From: a virus
Virus record (IMG/VR): IMGVR_UViG_3300042465_003254
Coordinates: 1 to 24,222 of that record
Reading direction: 5' to 3' (one strand)
DNA: 24,222 nt
The position numbers and the translations under genes were made by a program. Within the stretch, counting starts at the first letter, position 1, and each line of letters starts with the position of its first letter. Below, one piece after another: positions 1 to 7,610 of the stretch. The notes under the pieces were generated by a model. It searched no databases. It was not told the DNA's origin and worked only from the letters and a program-made list of their open reading frames with translations.

Positions 1-286
1 GGTTCTCGATGTAGTACTCGTAGTACGTCTCCAGTGTCTTACGCTCTTCAGCATAGTCTTTACCGTTGGTCCGGCGGCCTATTCTCATGGTCTTTACATC
101 ACCGTTGTCATCCAACTTGGCTACCATATGCATGCTCTGCTTCTTCTCTTTACCGATCAGAGCTAGTACTTTACTGTCACGATCAAAGATTGCTTCGTTG
201 TACGGACAATCAGGAGAGAGCGGAATCAGCTTGAACGTCTTCTGGTTACCCCAGCTGCCGGTTACGAGCATCATTGATTTATTCAT
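1..286 (-). CDS. hypothetical phage protein, C-terminus outside window
   Basis: The reading frame is open from an ATG at 286 to the window edge, so the C-terminus is missing; 95 codons are visible. The start MNKSMMLVTGSWGN follows a promoter-like TAAATTTG box by about 20 bases. Two further Met codons (274, 271) are possible starts. The visible part is hydrophilic, with a basic stretch (MRIGRRTNGKDYAEERKTLE) and no motif I recognise. It is the last minus-strand gene seen, downstream of the PD-(D/E)XK nuclease cluster. Function unknown; a coding call is supported by the long open frame and the promoter placement. Confidence 0.75.
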   Translation of the reverse strand, partial: MNKSMMLVTGSWGNQKTFKLIPLSPDCPYNEAIFDRDSKVLALIGKEKKQSMHMVAKLDDNGDVKTMRIGRRTNGKDYAEERKTLETYYEYYIEN

Positions 287-300
287 AGTTCTACAGATTA

Positions 301-320
301 AGGTCTACAAATTTAAGTGG
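301..320 (-). promoter_or_regulatory. promoter-like element (TAAATTTGTAGACC)
   Basis: On the minus strand the sequence reads ACTTAAATTTGTAGACC. The TAAATTTG part matches the Bacteroidota -7 consensus TAnnTTTG, and a TTTG lies about 21 bases further upstream. It overlaps the stop codon of the preceding gene and would give a short leader before the ATG at 286. The same core with TGTAGA behind it recurs at several other gene starts in this window. Confidence 0.5.
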
Positions 321-876
321 TTTTCTGTAAGATCTCCAAATCTTCTACAGGAATTTTTAAAGTCTCTTTCTCTAAGTCACAGGGATCACAGAGTTCTCCA
401 ATGCTTTTTAGGGTACTAACATCAACATCTAAAAGCTTGGCGTACACCTCGTAGTACTTCTCCGGGTATAACCAAGAGTCTACGTACTTGTACTCACTGG
501 AATTTTCTCCATAGTGCGTCTTGATGGCCCGTTTGGTCATAGACGACAGTTTGGAGTACTTCCCCATGATGAACTGAAACCAGTCCTGTGAATGTTTTTG
601 AAAATCAAAGACATAGATATTATAGTCACGGATCTTAAGGACCCTTTCAAAGTGTGGGTTGTCAAGCAACATCGTCTTTTCGAAGATCTTAAAACCTTCA
701 GACACATCTGTCTTATAGGCACAAACTAACTTGAGGTCTTCCGGCTGGACCACACCTTCTACTGAGATGTAGATACCAGACGGGGAGAAGTTGGAGCTTT
801 TCTTGATGCCCAGTATAGGGAACAGAAAGCACCGGGACTTCTGAAAGTACTTGGTATACAGACTATCAATCATCAT
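313..876 (-). CDS. hypothetical phage protein
   Basis: A 187-residue protein starting with two adjacent Met codons (MMIDSLYTKYF). I do not recognise the family. The sequence is soluble and mixed, with an aromatic-rich middle (VFDFQKHSQDWFQF) and an acidic, Cys-containing C-terminal part (IGELCDPCDLEKETL). It lies 10 bases downstream of the PD-(D/E)XK nuclease gene on the same strand, so it is probably co-transcribed with it. A 17-bp palindrome occupies that junction. No signal peptide or membrane segment is visible. Confidence 0.8.
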   Translation of the reverse strand: MMIDSLYTKYFQKSRCFLFPILGIKKSSNFSPSGIYISVEGVVQPEDLKLVCAYKTDVSEGFKIFEKTMLLDNPHFERVLKIRDYNIYVFDFQKHSQDWFQFIMGKYSKLSSMTKRAIKTHYGENSSEYKYVDSWLYPEKYYEVYAKLLDVDVSTLKSIGELCDPCDLEKETLKIPVEDLEILQKTT

Positions 877-878
877 TG

Positions 879-895
879 GTTCTCTTTTAGAGAAC
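879..895. promoter_or_regulatory. 17-bp palindrome GTTCTCT-TTT-AGAGAAC, possible operator
   Basis: A perfect 7-bp inverted repeat with a 3-base spacer (GTTCTCTTTTAGAGAAC) spans the stop codon of the nuclease gene and the few bases before the next ATG. The half-site GTTCTCTA or TAGAGAAC recurs next to promoter-like boxes at 3256-3265, 7569-7578, 8655-8664 and 16107-16115. It could be an operator for a phage regulator or an RNA hairpin; its small size argues against a terminator. Confidence 0.4.
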
Positions 896-1915
896 TACCA
901 GCCCTTGTGCGAACTCGTAAGGAAGCTCGTAGTTTTTATTGTGATAATGCCATTCTGCTTTTTCCAGGATAGCGTTGAATCTATCCAACCAGCTATTCAT
1001 CGTCTTTTCCGTAACCGGGAAGGCGTAGCTTTGAAAAGCACGGTCTATTACCACAAAGTGGAACCTGGCAGTAAAGCCTGACTGAATCAAGTCTATATGC
1101 TCTTTAGTAACCAACATCATATAGATCACAGCCTGCATCCAGTATGAGTAGTACTCAATACTTTCAGGGAAGTCTTTGAGATCTTTTGACGTGGTCTTGA
1201 TGTCATTGATGTAGATTACTTTGTTGTCGTAATCAATAACGATGTTATCAATAATACCTTTGAGTCCATAGACTTTATTACCAAGATCTAATTGTATCTG
1301 TTCTTCATTGATCACCTGTTTGTTATCAAACTCAGTAGTATTCATACCTAAGAGATTACAGACTTGTTGGTTGGTCTTGATGATCTCTACAGCATTCTTA
1401 CAAAACTTCAGAGTATCTGCGTCAATGATGATCTTTTCCTGTCTCATCTGCAGAAAAGCCCAGTAGTTAAAGGCTTCCGGCGTCAGGATCTTATCTAGAC
1501 GTTGTTGATCTGTCTTAAGTGACTGGTGATAGTTCATATCTACCAGAACATCCAGGATTGCTTTATCAAACTCTTCGAGCTTTTTCCGGGGATCACCGTT
1601 GCGTGACAGTTCTTTGTAGTGGTTAAAGACCCGGTCAACTACAGTACGCAGGTTACCGGTGGGTAAACTGGTAGGGGATACGATAAAAAGATCATTGAAC
1701 TTGTCTTCTTCTAGTAACAGGACGTGGATAATCTTACCCTGCACCAGGTGGCTTTCTACTCGTTCTTCTTTCATTCCCAGTACGTACATCTGGTAAAAGA
1801 CCTGTGGGTTCCAGATCAGCTTATTCAGACTACTGTACGAGAAATACATCTTCTTATTGTAGAACTCTTGTTCCATGAGTTCTACGGATTCTTGCATGAT
1901 GCTTTCAAGCTTCAT
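887..1915 (-). CDS. PD-(D/E)XK superfamily nuclease
   Basis: A 342-residue protein starting at ATG 1915 (MKLESIMQESVEL); an in-frame start at 1969 would overlap the upstream gene much more. Fold signatures are a YSSLNK segment, H56-x3-G60-x3-H64 as in Cas4/RecB-type nucleases, then the catalytic core GLKGIIDN with D223, followed by D238-x-K240 in INDIKTT. A C-terminal Tyr/Gln-rich helix (YYSYWMQAVIYMML) fits the usual helix after the core. Members of this superfamily are Mg-dependent DNA exonucleases or endonucleases; in phages they often act in recombination or end processing together with annealing or RecA-like proteins. Here a Sak4-like ATPase and an SSB-like protein lie in the same module. 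Which substrate it cuts cannot be told from sequence. Confidence 0.85.
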   Translation of the reverse strand: MKLESIMQESVELMEQEFYNKKMYFSYSSLNKLIWNPQVFYQMYVLGMKEERVESHLVQGKIIHVLLLEEDKFNDLFIVSPTSLPTGNLRTVVDRVFNHYKELSRNGDPRKKLEEFDKAILDVLVDMNYHQSLKTDQQRLDKILTPEAFNYWAFLQMRQEKIIIDADTLKFCKNAVEIIKTNQQVCNLLGMNTTEFDNKQVINEEQIQLDLGNKVYGLKGIIDNIVIDYDNKVIYINDIKTTSKDLKDFPESIEYYSYWMQAVIYMMLVTKEHIDLIQSGFTARFHFVVIDRAFQSYAFPVTEKTMNSWLDRFNAILEKAEWHYHNKNYELPYEFAQGLVVL

Positions 1916-2342
1916 TGGATTCTTGTTTATATGGTTTCCATGTAATAACATCAGAGCCGCAGGTACCACATAGTGTGGCTATCCAACCTTGGGTCTGGCC
2001 GATGTTCTCTTTGGATCCGCATTTTTGACAGATATGTTCACACATGAACTCAGCCATGCGGATCATACCTTCTATTTGTTCGTCACTGTTGTTGACATAG
2101 AAGCGTAGACCTCCGAACTTCTCTTTCATCTGGGTACAGGTAACTTGTGCGGGAGAAACTCTGTTTCCGCCGGTCGTATACCTCCAGGTATTATCAATGT
2201 AATCTTGAATAGAGCCACACAGTATATCTATGACTGCCAGCCATCCGTCTGGAACATCATACCAGTTGACCCGGTGAGGATTACCTTCGTAGTCCTGAAA
2301 GATCTTCGGGTACTTTTGAATTATTTCGGTTGTAGTTATCAT
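1905..2342 (-). CDS. conserved phage protein with KEKFGGLRFYV motif and zinc-knuckle cysteines
   Basis: A 145-residue protein. The segment MKEKFGGLRFYVNNSDEQ, followed by a helix and two CxxC pairs (CQKCGS and CGTCGS) separated by GWIATL, matches a family that is widespread in phages and has no assigned function. The four cysteines probably bind one zinc ion. It overlaps the next upstream gene by 4 bases (ATGA) and the downstream nuclease start by 11 bases, so translation is probably coupled. Family recognition is good; function unknown. Confidence 0.85.
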   Translation of the reverse strand: MITTTEIIQKYPKIFQDYEGNPHRVNWYDVPDGWLAVIDILCGSIQDYIDNTWRYTTGGNRVSPAQVTCTQMKEKFGGLRFYVNNSDEQIEGMIRMAEFMCEHICQKCGSKENIGQTQGWIATLCGTCGSDVITWKPYKQESNEA

Positions 2343-2560
2343 TGCTGAGTTTCTTGTGTCTGATCGTAGTAATAATCCAGGATACTGATAAGGCGGTCTA
2401 CTAATTGTGCTTCAGACTCAAAAGCTAGTTTGAGTAACTGGTCTCTCTCTTCAAACTTTTCCTTAGAGTAATACAGAATATTTGCTACCAGCTTTTCCCT
2501 CATAGTATAGTTACTAGGAGACGGCTCTTGAATGTGTTCTTGTAACTCTATGATTTCCAT
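2339..2560 (-). CDS. small hypothetical protein
   Basis: A 73-residue, mostly helical, charged protein (MEIIELQEHIQEPSPSNY at the N-terminus; DYYYDQTQETQQ at the C-terminus). It has no recognisable motif. Its start overlaps the end of the upstream gene and its stop overlaps the downstream start by 4 bases, which supports it as a member of the same operon. Confidence 0.75.
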   Translation of the reverse strand: MEIIELQEHIQEPSPSNYTMREKLVANILYYSKEKFEERDQLLKLAFESEAQLVDRLISILDYYYDQTQETQQ

Positions 2561-2763
2561 ATGCCTTCTTCTTTAAGAAAAGATCGAATACGTACTCGGG
2601 TAGCATTATCGTAGGTCAAAGCTTCTGTCATCTCTATAAAGTGATACAGATCTTTGATCTTGTTGTTGGCTTTGTTTAGCTCATCAATAATAGGGGGTAC
2701 ATAATCTTCCTCATATACCGGGGGTACTTCTTGGATCATTGCTTCAAATTCTTCGTCTGACAT
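2548..2763 (-). CDS. small acidic hypothetical protein
   Basis: A 71-residue protein starting at ATG 2763 (MSDEEFEAMIQEVPPVYEE). The longer in-frame extension to 2982 runs inside the upstream SegE-like gene and lacks coding character, so I set the start at 2763, 4 bases after that gene ends. The N-terminal third is acidic and Pro-rich, followed by a predicted helical part (NKANNKIKDLYHFIEM). No family recognised. It overlaps the downstream gene by 13 bases. Confidence 0.75.
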   Translation of the reverse strand: MSDEEFEAMIQEVPPVYEEDYVPPIIDELNKANNKIKDLYHFIEMTEALTYDNATRVRIRSFLKEEGIWKS

Positions 2764-2767
2764 GGTT

Positions 2768-3220
2768 TTACTTTTTAGAACAGTTTTGCATATCCCTGGT
2801 ATAATAACGGCCCAGGATGTTACCGTTGTAGCTGTCTGACTTGAGTACATCAAGTTTGATCTGCCAGGCCAGCTCTGCATAAGACAGATACTTTTTAGTG
2901 CAGCATAGTTCCAAGATGACTCTTCTGAATCTACCTGCACCGTACTTGGTGATATCTGCCAGCAGCTCTTTAGAAGAACCATGATATATCTGCCAGTCAG
3001 ATTCCTTCACCTGGTACTCAAATGTTTTCCGAGTACCAGTGGCTTTTTTTACTTTTTGAGAGATCTTCTTTTTGCGGGTGTTGTATAAAACCTTCTTACC
3101 TACATAGGATCTGAGAGTTTCAGTATCCTGGATCATGTAAATAAAACCGTAAAGGTTTTCATGGTTTGGAAGGTCTTCTACGCAGGAGATCTTTCTATTG
3201 TTGTAGAACCAAGAATTCAT
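2768..3220 (-). CDS. SegE-like GIY-YIG endonuclease-related phage protein
   Basis: A 150-residue protein with a GIY-YIG-type first strand pair: YGFIYMI at residues 24-30 and YVGKK at 39-43. After it come a basic stretch (NTRKKKISQKVKKATGTRK), the segment ESDWQIYHGSS, and a C-terminal part (YAELAWQIKLDVL, YNGNILGRYY). This layout matches the T4-like family often annotated as putative SegE endonuclease, whose members may be free-standing homing or repair nucleases. The usual catalytic Arg is not obvious to me, so activity is uncertain. It has its own promoter with a 23-bp palindrome just upstream. Confidence 0.75.
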   Translation of the reverse strand: MNSWFYNNRKISCVEDLPNHENLYGFIYMIQDTETLRSYVGKKVLYNTRKKKISQKVKKATGTRKTFEYQVKESDWQIYHGSSKELLADITKYGAGRFRRVILELCCTKKYLSYAELAWQIKLDVLKSDSYNGNILGRYYTRDMQNCSKK

Positions 3221-3233
3221 AGAAGAGCATTGA

Positions 3234-3265
3234 GTTCTACAAATATACTGTAGAACATCTTCAGT
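3234..3265 (-). promoter_or_regulatory. promoter-like TATATTTG box inside a GTTCTACA/TGTAGAAC palindrome
   Basis: Positions 3234-3241 (GTTCTACA) and 3249-3256 (TGTAGAAC) form a perfect 8-bp inverted repeat with a 7-base spacer. On the minus strand the repeat contains TATATTTG, a match to the Bacteroidota -7 consensus, 20 bases before the ATG at 3220. A TAGAGAAC half-site lies further upstream, overlapping the 3' end of the primase gene. A repressor bound to the palindrome would block this promoter; that is inference. Confidence 0.55.
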
Positions 3266-4229
3266 TCTCTAGCTTTTTGTTCAGGATTGGAACCAGTCGG
3301 TTACGAACCTCTTTGGCTCCATAATCCCGGATAGAATCTGATGGGTCTTTACTCATAGGTAGAACGGCTGTCAGGATATCAGGATAGAGTTCTTTGTAAC
3401 GTTCCATGGCTTTGATACCGGCTTCGTCAAAGTCAAAAAGAACGATGATCTTCTCATACTTTTTAAAGTATTCGTTCATCAGTTCTTTACGGATCAGACT
3501 GTTCTCAGAGTCAGGAGCAATGTAGTCTACTGATAGCTTCAGGCTCTTTAGGGCCATGATGTCTTTCAGTGAGCTTGTGATCACCAGGAACCGGTGATCT
3601 TTTAGCTGCTCAGAACCCTGGACATAGTCTGAAACTTTGATGAACTTCTTATCATGTGTCTTGGGCTGATAGATCTTGTATAGTGTACCGTCGGCTTTGA
3701 AATACCCGTATAGATACAGACCCCGGATAGTCAGCTGTTTACCATCTTTTTCCATGCAGTAATACTCCAGGGGAACTACCCGGTGTTCACTAAGTAGTTT
3801 ACTGCCTATGTTAAATTTGGTCCAATAAGTCTGATCCTGGGTAGACCAGGACCGGGTAACGATCGAGCTGACTTTATACCGGCTGGACTGTTTGAACTCT
3901 TGTACGTTATACCCGCCGTTGTTATGCAGTACAAAGTCGTTAAACTCTTCGATGACCTGTTGACAGGCTTGATGATAGGGCTTCTGTGTGATCTCTTTTA
4001 CCAGATCAATAGCGTCACCCCACTTGCCGGAAGAGAAGTCTTTGAACTTATATACTTGACGAGCATTGTCAAAGTAGATGCACATAGAAGGCGTGCGTTC
4101 CTTAGTAAACAAGCTCTTGATCTTCACATCATCACCCGTTAACTTTTCTTTGAGCTTACAGTAGTGCTCAAAAATCCACGGTACAGGTACATCTTTGATG
4201 TCATGTACCAAGTTTTTAGTCTTGAACAT
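3261..4229 (-). CDS. DnaG-type primase with variant Toprim domain
   Basis: A 322-residue protein from ATG 4229 (MFKTKNLVHDI); the longer frame to 4337 runs through a terminator hairpin and is rejected. The N-terminal part (SLFTKERTPSM, then a block ending WGDAIDLV) resembles the CHC2 zinc domain of DnaG but lacks its zinc-binding Cys/His residues. The Toprim core is at residues 212-300: VITSSLKDIMAL, where the usual Glu is Ser, then VLFDFDEAG with D266 and D268, then KDPSD at 294-298. It is shorter than bacterial DnaG and has no visible helicase-interaction domain. It would lay RNA primers for the DnaB-like helicase encoded at 6271-7323. Confidence 0.85.
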   Translation of the reverse strand: MFKTKNLVHDIKDVPVPWIFEHYCKLKEKLTGDDVKIKSLFTKERTPSMCIYFDNARQVYKFKDFSSGKWGDAIDLVKEITQKPYHQACQQVIEEFNDFVLHNNGGYNVQEFKQSSRYKVSSIVTRSWSTQDQTYWTKFNIGSKLLSEHRVVPLEYYCMEKDGKQLTIRGLYLYGYFKADGTLYKIYQPKTHDKKFIKVSDYVQGSEQLKDHRFLVITSSLKDIMALKSLKLSVDYIAPDSENSLIRKELMNEYFKKYEKIIVLFDFDEAGIKAMERYKELYPDILTAVLPMSKDPSDSIRDYGAKEVRNRLVPILNKKLEN

Positions 4230-4245
4230 AGTACTGGGATTAGAA

Positions 4246-4277
4246 GATAAAAGAAGGGGAGTGTAGAAACACCCCCC
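4246..4277 (-). terminator. intrinsic terminator between SSB-like and primase genes
   Basis: On the minus strand an 8-bp stem (GGGGGGTG pairing with CACTCCCC, one G-U pair, loop of 6) is followed by TTCTTTTATC. It lies in the 76-base gap downstream of the SSB-like gene and upstream of the primase start, so read-through would set the SSB-to-primase ratio. Confidence 0.75.
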
Positions 4278-4305
4278 GTTTGTACAGCTATGAAAAGAAA
4301 GCTTT

Positions 4306-4914
4306 TTACATGTCAAAGTCATCCGTAGCAGGTTCAAAACTGCTTACCGGCTTAGTGACCAGAGCTTTGTAATGATACTTGTTGTTCTTATCAAACTTGT
4401 CCAGCTTGGTTTCGTCTAGAGACGCAAACTTATACTTGGGCAAAGACAGCTTGATAATGGTTTTACCGTTGTACTCTTCTTCGGTACCTTTGAGGAACCA
4501 GTACATCTTCTTACCTTCTACCAGGTTCAGGACTTTGGATACCCACTCTTCGATAGAGTTGGCCTGGATCTGGTTGAGCTGGTCACGCAGACCGAGTTCG
4601 GTAGCAATGATGCTCAGCTTGTACATAATCTCGTTACGAGATACGTTGGGGTTGTTGAATTCATCCGTCCAGATGGTAGCAGCAACGCGCGCTGTTTGAC
4701 CCTTGTACTTAGGTCCTTCCGGGTTATCTTTACTGATGGGCCAACCTTCAAAGTTATCCAACTCAGGTCCCTCGAGATAGAGCTCCAGTACTTTTTTGTC
4801 TCCTTTGCTGGAGGTTCTGAGCTGGCCGCTGTTAATGTGGGCATAAACTACCCCTGCTTGTAATGACTTAGAAGTACCGCCGGTCTTGACTTCCTGTCCT
4901 TGAGTGCTAAACAT
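4306..4914 (-). CDS. single-stranded DNA-binding-like protein
   Basis: A 202-residue protein. It has a beta-rich N-terminal half (VVYAHINSGQLRTSSKGDKK, VLELYLEGPE, TARVAATIW), a helical insert and a second beta part (KTIIKLSLPKYKFASL). A short acidic tail ends DDFDM. An OB-like core followed by an acidic C-terminal tip is the usual layout of SSB proteins, where the tip recruits other replication proteins. Its place between a Sak4-like ATPase and a primase fits. Identification rests on layout and context rather than a strict motif. The terminator directly downstream would let it be made in excess over primase. Confidence 0.65.
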   Translation of the reverse strand: MFSTQGQEVKTGGTSKSLQAGVVYAHINSGQLRTSSKGDKKVLELYLEGPELDNFEGWPISKDNPEGPKYKGQTARVAATIWTDEFNNPNVSRNEIMYKLSIIATELGLRDQLNQIQANSIEEWVSKVLNLVEGKKMYWFLKGTEEEYNGKTIIKLSLPKYKFASLDETKLDKFDKNNKYHYKALVTKPVSSFEPATDDFDM

Positions 4915-4946
4915 ACTGTCTGTTTTTTATAGTTAAGGATGAAAAC

Positions 4947-5630
4947 TCAGTTTTCGTATTCGTGAATTGCTTTCTTCACAAATGCCAGATCGTTGGGGAT
5001 CTCAGTATCTGTAAACATACCCCAGGGACTTTTACAAGTGTTTTCACCGTTGTTGGTGGTTTCAAACACGTAGCGTACGCCGCCCTCTTTTTCTTTCTTG
5101 ACTTTGCCAAACAGCACGATGGAGAACAGACCTTCCAGGGAAAGCTTTTCGTCTACCATTTTGCCGATCGTCTTTGCTTTGACTTTACGTTTGCCTTCGA
5201 TGTCAGTGGACTCTTCAGCATGCGTAAGAAACACGACAGTCAAATCATCTCTGAGGTCTTTGGGAAGACGGGCAATACGAGCCAGATGTGCACCGATACG
5301 GGTGAACTTCTCGTAGCCTTTTTCGTCTATTGAGTCAAAGAACTCAAAGGAACTCATGTACTGGAAGTCATCCACTATAACAGTCTTGATCTCGGGTCGT
5401 TTTTCGTTGACATAGCGTAAACACGCTTCTATCTGCTGAGCGGTAGATCCGCTGTACAGGTTACCTGCTGGATTGTCTTTACTCCACAGGATATACTTTT
5501 TCTTCCAGCCTTTAAAAGGCAGGGGCTTGTTAGCCACGTTGATGATAAATGTCTCGTTAGGATCGAGAGATTGAATACTGGTAGACTTACCAGAGCCGGA
5601 CTCTGCAATAACTAGGATGCCTTGTGCCAT
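4947..5630 (-). CDS. Sak4/AAA_24-type RecA-like ATPase
   Basis: A 227-residue P-loop ATPase. Walker A is AESGSGKST (residues 9-17), directly after the first strand. Walker B is TVIVDDFQYM (83-92, D87/D88). A third strand, VVFLTHAEE, occupies the sensor position. There is no N-terminal RecA domain, as in the phage Sak4 family (AAA_24), which supports strand annealing and recombination with phage SSB. The SSB-like gene is immediately downstream. It starts one base after the upstream gene ends, so the two are probably co-translated. A role in phage recombination or recombination-dependent replication is family knowledge; it is not shown by the sequence itself. Confidence 0.85.
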   Translation of the reverse strand: MAQGILVIAESGSGKSTSIQSLDPNETFIINVANKPLPFKGWKKKYILWSKDNPAGNLYSGSTAQQIEACLRYVNEKRPEIKTVIVDDFQYMSSFEFFDSIDEKGYEKFTRIGAHLARIARLPKDLRDDLTVVFLTHAEESTDIEGKRKVKAKTIGKMVDEKLSLEGLFSIVLFGKVKKEKEGGVRYVFETTNNGENTCKSPWGMFTDTEIPNDLAFVKKAIHEYEN

Positions 5631-5631
5631 A

Positions 5632-6258
5632 TTACTTGTTTGTTCTTATCAGTTCGTTAAGCCATAACTTGGTGCTAACCGGTTTACCGGTATGAATAGC
5701 ATAGTAGTCACGGATTGTCATCTCTGAATATGGTGCATCAGCTATAGGCTCGGGAGCTCTATATGATGTCGTATTCTTTTGGGGTGTTGAAGTAACAGCT
5801 TTAGATCTGGGCTGATCTAATAAAGCAGAAGGTCCGCTGATTGCTACGCTGGCTGGTGTAACCATACGCAGTTCTTCTAAAGGTACGAGGTAAGAACCTT
5901 TCTCGTTCATCTCATACTCTTCATCAAACGATGGATTATATGATACTTTGTAAACTGTTCTGTTGGTATCCAGCGGCTCAAACTCTCTACTTGTAAGTTC
6001 AAAGTAAAAACCATTTTCTCTTTTAAACTCAGAAGCAAAGATGCCGACTACTTTACGAGCTTGCTTGTCGTAAAATGGGATCTTGATCTGAAAGTCCAGT
6101 CTGGTAGCACCGAGTTCTTCCAGCATGGGAGCGTGAAAAGCTCGTATTTCTTCCAGGACCTGAGCTTTGTATTGTTTTTGGTCATCAAGTGACAAAGACT
6201 TAAACTCATCAAACGAGAGTCGTCTTCGTGTGTTTTGGTACTGTGCTGTTGTAAACAT
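5632..6258 (-). CDS. hypothetical protein in replication module
   Basis: A 208-residue protein. The first 120 residues look like a folded alpha/beta domain (FDEFKSLSLDDQKQYKAQVL, then KVVGIFASEFKRENGFYFEL). Residues 125-170 are Ser/Thr/Pro/Ala-rich and probably a linker, and the end is a short helical block (MTIRDYYAIHTGKPVSTKLW). I recognise no family. It sits between the DnaB-like helicase and the Sak4-like ATPase with gaps of 12 bases and 1 base, so a role alongside them is plausible but unproven. Confidence 0.8.
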   Translation of the reverse strand: MFTTAQYQNTRRRLSFDEFKSLSLDDQKQYKAQVLEEIRAFHAPMLEELGATRLDFQIKIPFYDKQARKVVGIFASEFKRENGFYFELTSREFEPLDTNRTVYKVSYNPSFDEEYEMNEKGSYLVPLEELRMVTPASVAISGPSALLDQPRSKAVTSTPQKNTTSYRAPEPIADAPYSEMTIRDYYAIHTGKPVSTKLWLNELIRTNK

Positions 6259-6270
6259 GGGAATTGTAGT

Positions 6271-7323
6271 TTAAAGTTCTTCACCGATAGGTGCGGATAC
6301 GTTTCTTGAAAAACCGGTACGCTGGGATAATCTTGTAAACGAACCATCAGGTCGGTCCGGGACCGCCGGTGGTACTTCGATCATTCGCTGGGTTTTACCG
6401 TCCATCTTCATGAAGATGATACTGTTGTCTTCACTACCGTTACGGATCTTGAGTAGATGCATAAAGACGTCGTCTTTTTCTACCCGGTACGCGTACGGAC
6501 CGTAAGACTTGATATCCATCTTGTAAGGACGAGATAGTACTACTACCATGTCGGATCCTTGCATCAGGGCGTCACCGCCAAAGATGTCAGAACTGGTCGG
6601 GTAGTTAGCAATACTGGAAGGAACCTTGCGGATAGCTTCTTCCATGGTACGGTTCATCTGGGTAATCATGATGATGATAACCGGGATCTTACGTTTGAGA
6701 CTCATCAACATCTCTGTGGTGTTGTATAAGACGTCAAACTTGTCTTTCTCGGAACTGCTGCGTTTGATCAACCAGCTGTGGTCGATCGTAACGATCAGGG
6801 GCTTGGCCCCACCATCTACATACGCTTGTTTGATCTCTTGTTCCATCTCTTGGTGAGTAAGGGACTCAGAGATAATGTCTCTTTTAATACCCTGTTTCTC
6901 CATCATGTCACAGACATTGATATACTCTTTGATCTGATCCAGGATGAAGTCATCAAGTTGTTGATTGGTACTAAGGATTACTCCGTAGTCTTGAGCTACT
7001 TCTCCGGCAAACTGCCTGGAAGCGTACTGCTCGTCACCCATCTCGAACTGAAACTCCAGGATATTAAACTTCTGGTCCGGGTTCTGACGATGAGCTTCCC
7101 GTAACATTTGGGATACAATCATCGTTTTACCTGCACCAGGACGGGCTCCGATCGTTAACATGGAGCCCCACTCCAGACCGCCTACGCCAGCGGTATTGAA
7201 ACTGGGCCATGGAGTCTTAAGACTTTTGATGTCCCCGTTTCGTCGTTTCTCGACATACTTGAGACCTTTTCGTAATACCGACGTGTATGTCTTCCGTCGG
7301 CCGATATTCTGAGGTACTTCCAT
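6271..7323 (-). CDS. DnaB-like replicative helicase (RecA core only)
   Basis: A 350-residue protein with the DnaB C-terminal motor. Walker A is GARPGAGKT (59-67), catalytic E94 is in FQFEMG, Walker B is LIVTIDHSW with D181, and motif H3 is ITQMNR with Q222 and R225. The block SDIFGGDALMQGSDMVVVLS matches motif H4 and is followed by RPYKM. The N-terminal primase-interaction domain of bacterial DnaB is missing; only about 50 residues precede the core, as in several phage helicases. It would form a hexamer that unwinds DNA at the fork with the primase encoded at 3261-4229. The C-terminal 40 residues are Pro/Arg-rich and probably unstructured. Confidence 0.92.
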   Translation of the reverse strand: MEVPQNIGRRKTYTSVLRKGLKYVEKRRNGDIKSLKTPWPSFNTAGVGGLEWGSMLTIGARPGAGKTMIVSQMLREAHRQNPDQKFNILEFQFEMGDEQYASRQFAGEVAQDYGVILSTNQQLDDFILDQIKEYINVCDMMEKQGIKRDIISESLTHQEMEQEIKQAYVDGGAKPLIVTIDHSWLIKRSSSEKDKFDVLYNTTEMLMSLKRKIPVIIIMITQMNRTMEEAIRKVPSSIANYPTSSDIFGGDALMQGSDMVVVLSRPYKMDIKSYGPYAYRVEKDDVFMHLLKIRNGSEDNSIIFMKMDGKTQRMIEVPPAVPDRPDGSFTRLSQRTGFSRNVSAPIGEEL

Positions 7324-7342
7324 ACAGGAGATGAAGGTTACT

Positions 7343-7540
7343 TCAGAGTGTACTCTCCAACAATACGTCTATGTTGTTTAAGATGCGCGTTTCTCCTCGA
7401 ACTTCGGCTTCATAGACCAGCTTGTTGACTATGTGTTCTAACATCGGAAAGCTGATAATCTTGTAGTCTTTAGTGTCAGAGAAAGCAGCATCTGGCAACT
7501 TGTCAAAGAACTCTCTGAGGGTTGTGGATACTGTAGACAT
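7343..7540 (-). CDS. small hypothetical protein upstream of helicase
   Basis: A 65-residue protein from ATG 7540 (MSTVSTTLREFFDKLPDAAF). An in-frame TTG at 7594 would extend it, but that stretch contains promoter-like sequence. It is predicted to be mainly helical, without cysteines or motifs. It ends 19 bases before the helicase gene and probably shares its transcript. Function unknown. Confidence 0.7.
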   Translation of the reverse strand: MSTVSTTLREFFDKLPDAAFSDTKDYKIISFPMLEHIVNKLVYEAEVRGETRILNNIDVLLESTL

Positions 7541-7560
7541 GTGCTTCTGTGTTTTGTGGG

Positions 7561-7610
7561 GTGTAAATTTAGAGAACTTGTTATAGAACTCCAAAATAAT
7601 TTCTACAATA
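7561..7610 (-). promoter_or_regulatory. promoter-like region with GTTCTCTAAATTTA and TATTGTAGAA
   Basis: On the minus strand this gap reads TATTGTAGAA, then GTTCTATAAC, then AGTTCTCTAAATTTAC. The last block nearly repeats the promoter-like AGTTCTCTAAATTTG before the gene at 16137. It is likely to drive the small gene and the DnaB-like helicase. Which of the two boxes is used cannot be decided here. Confidence 0.4.

Noticed and set aside
7505-7515. DnaA box (TGTGGATAC)
   Set aside because: It is one base off the consensus, lies alone inside a coding gene, and no cluster of such sites is present.
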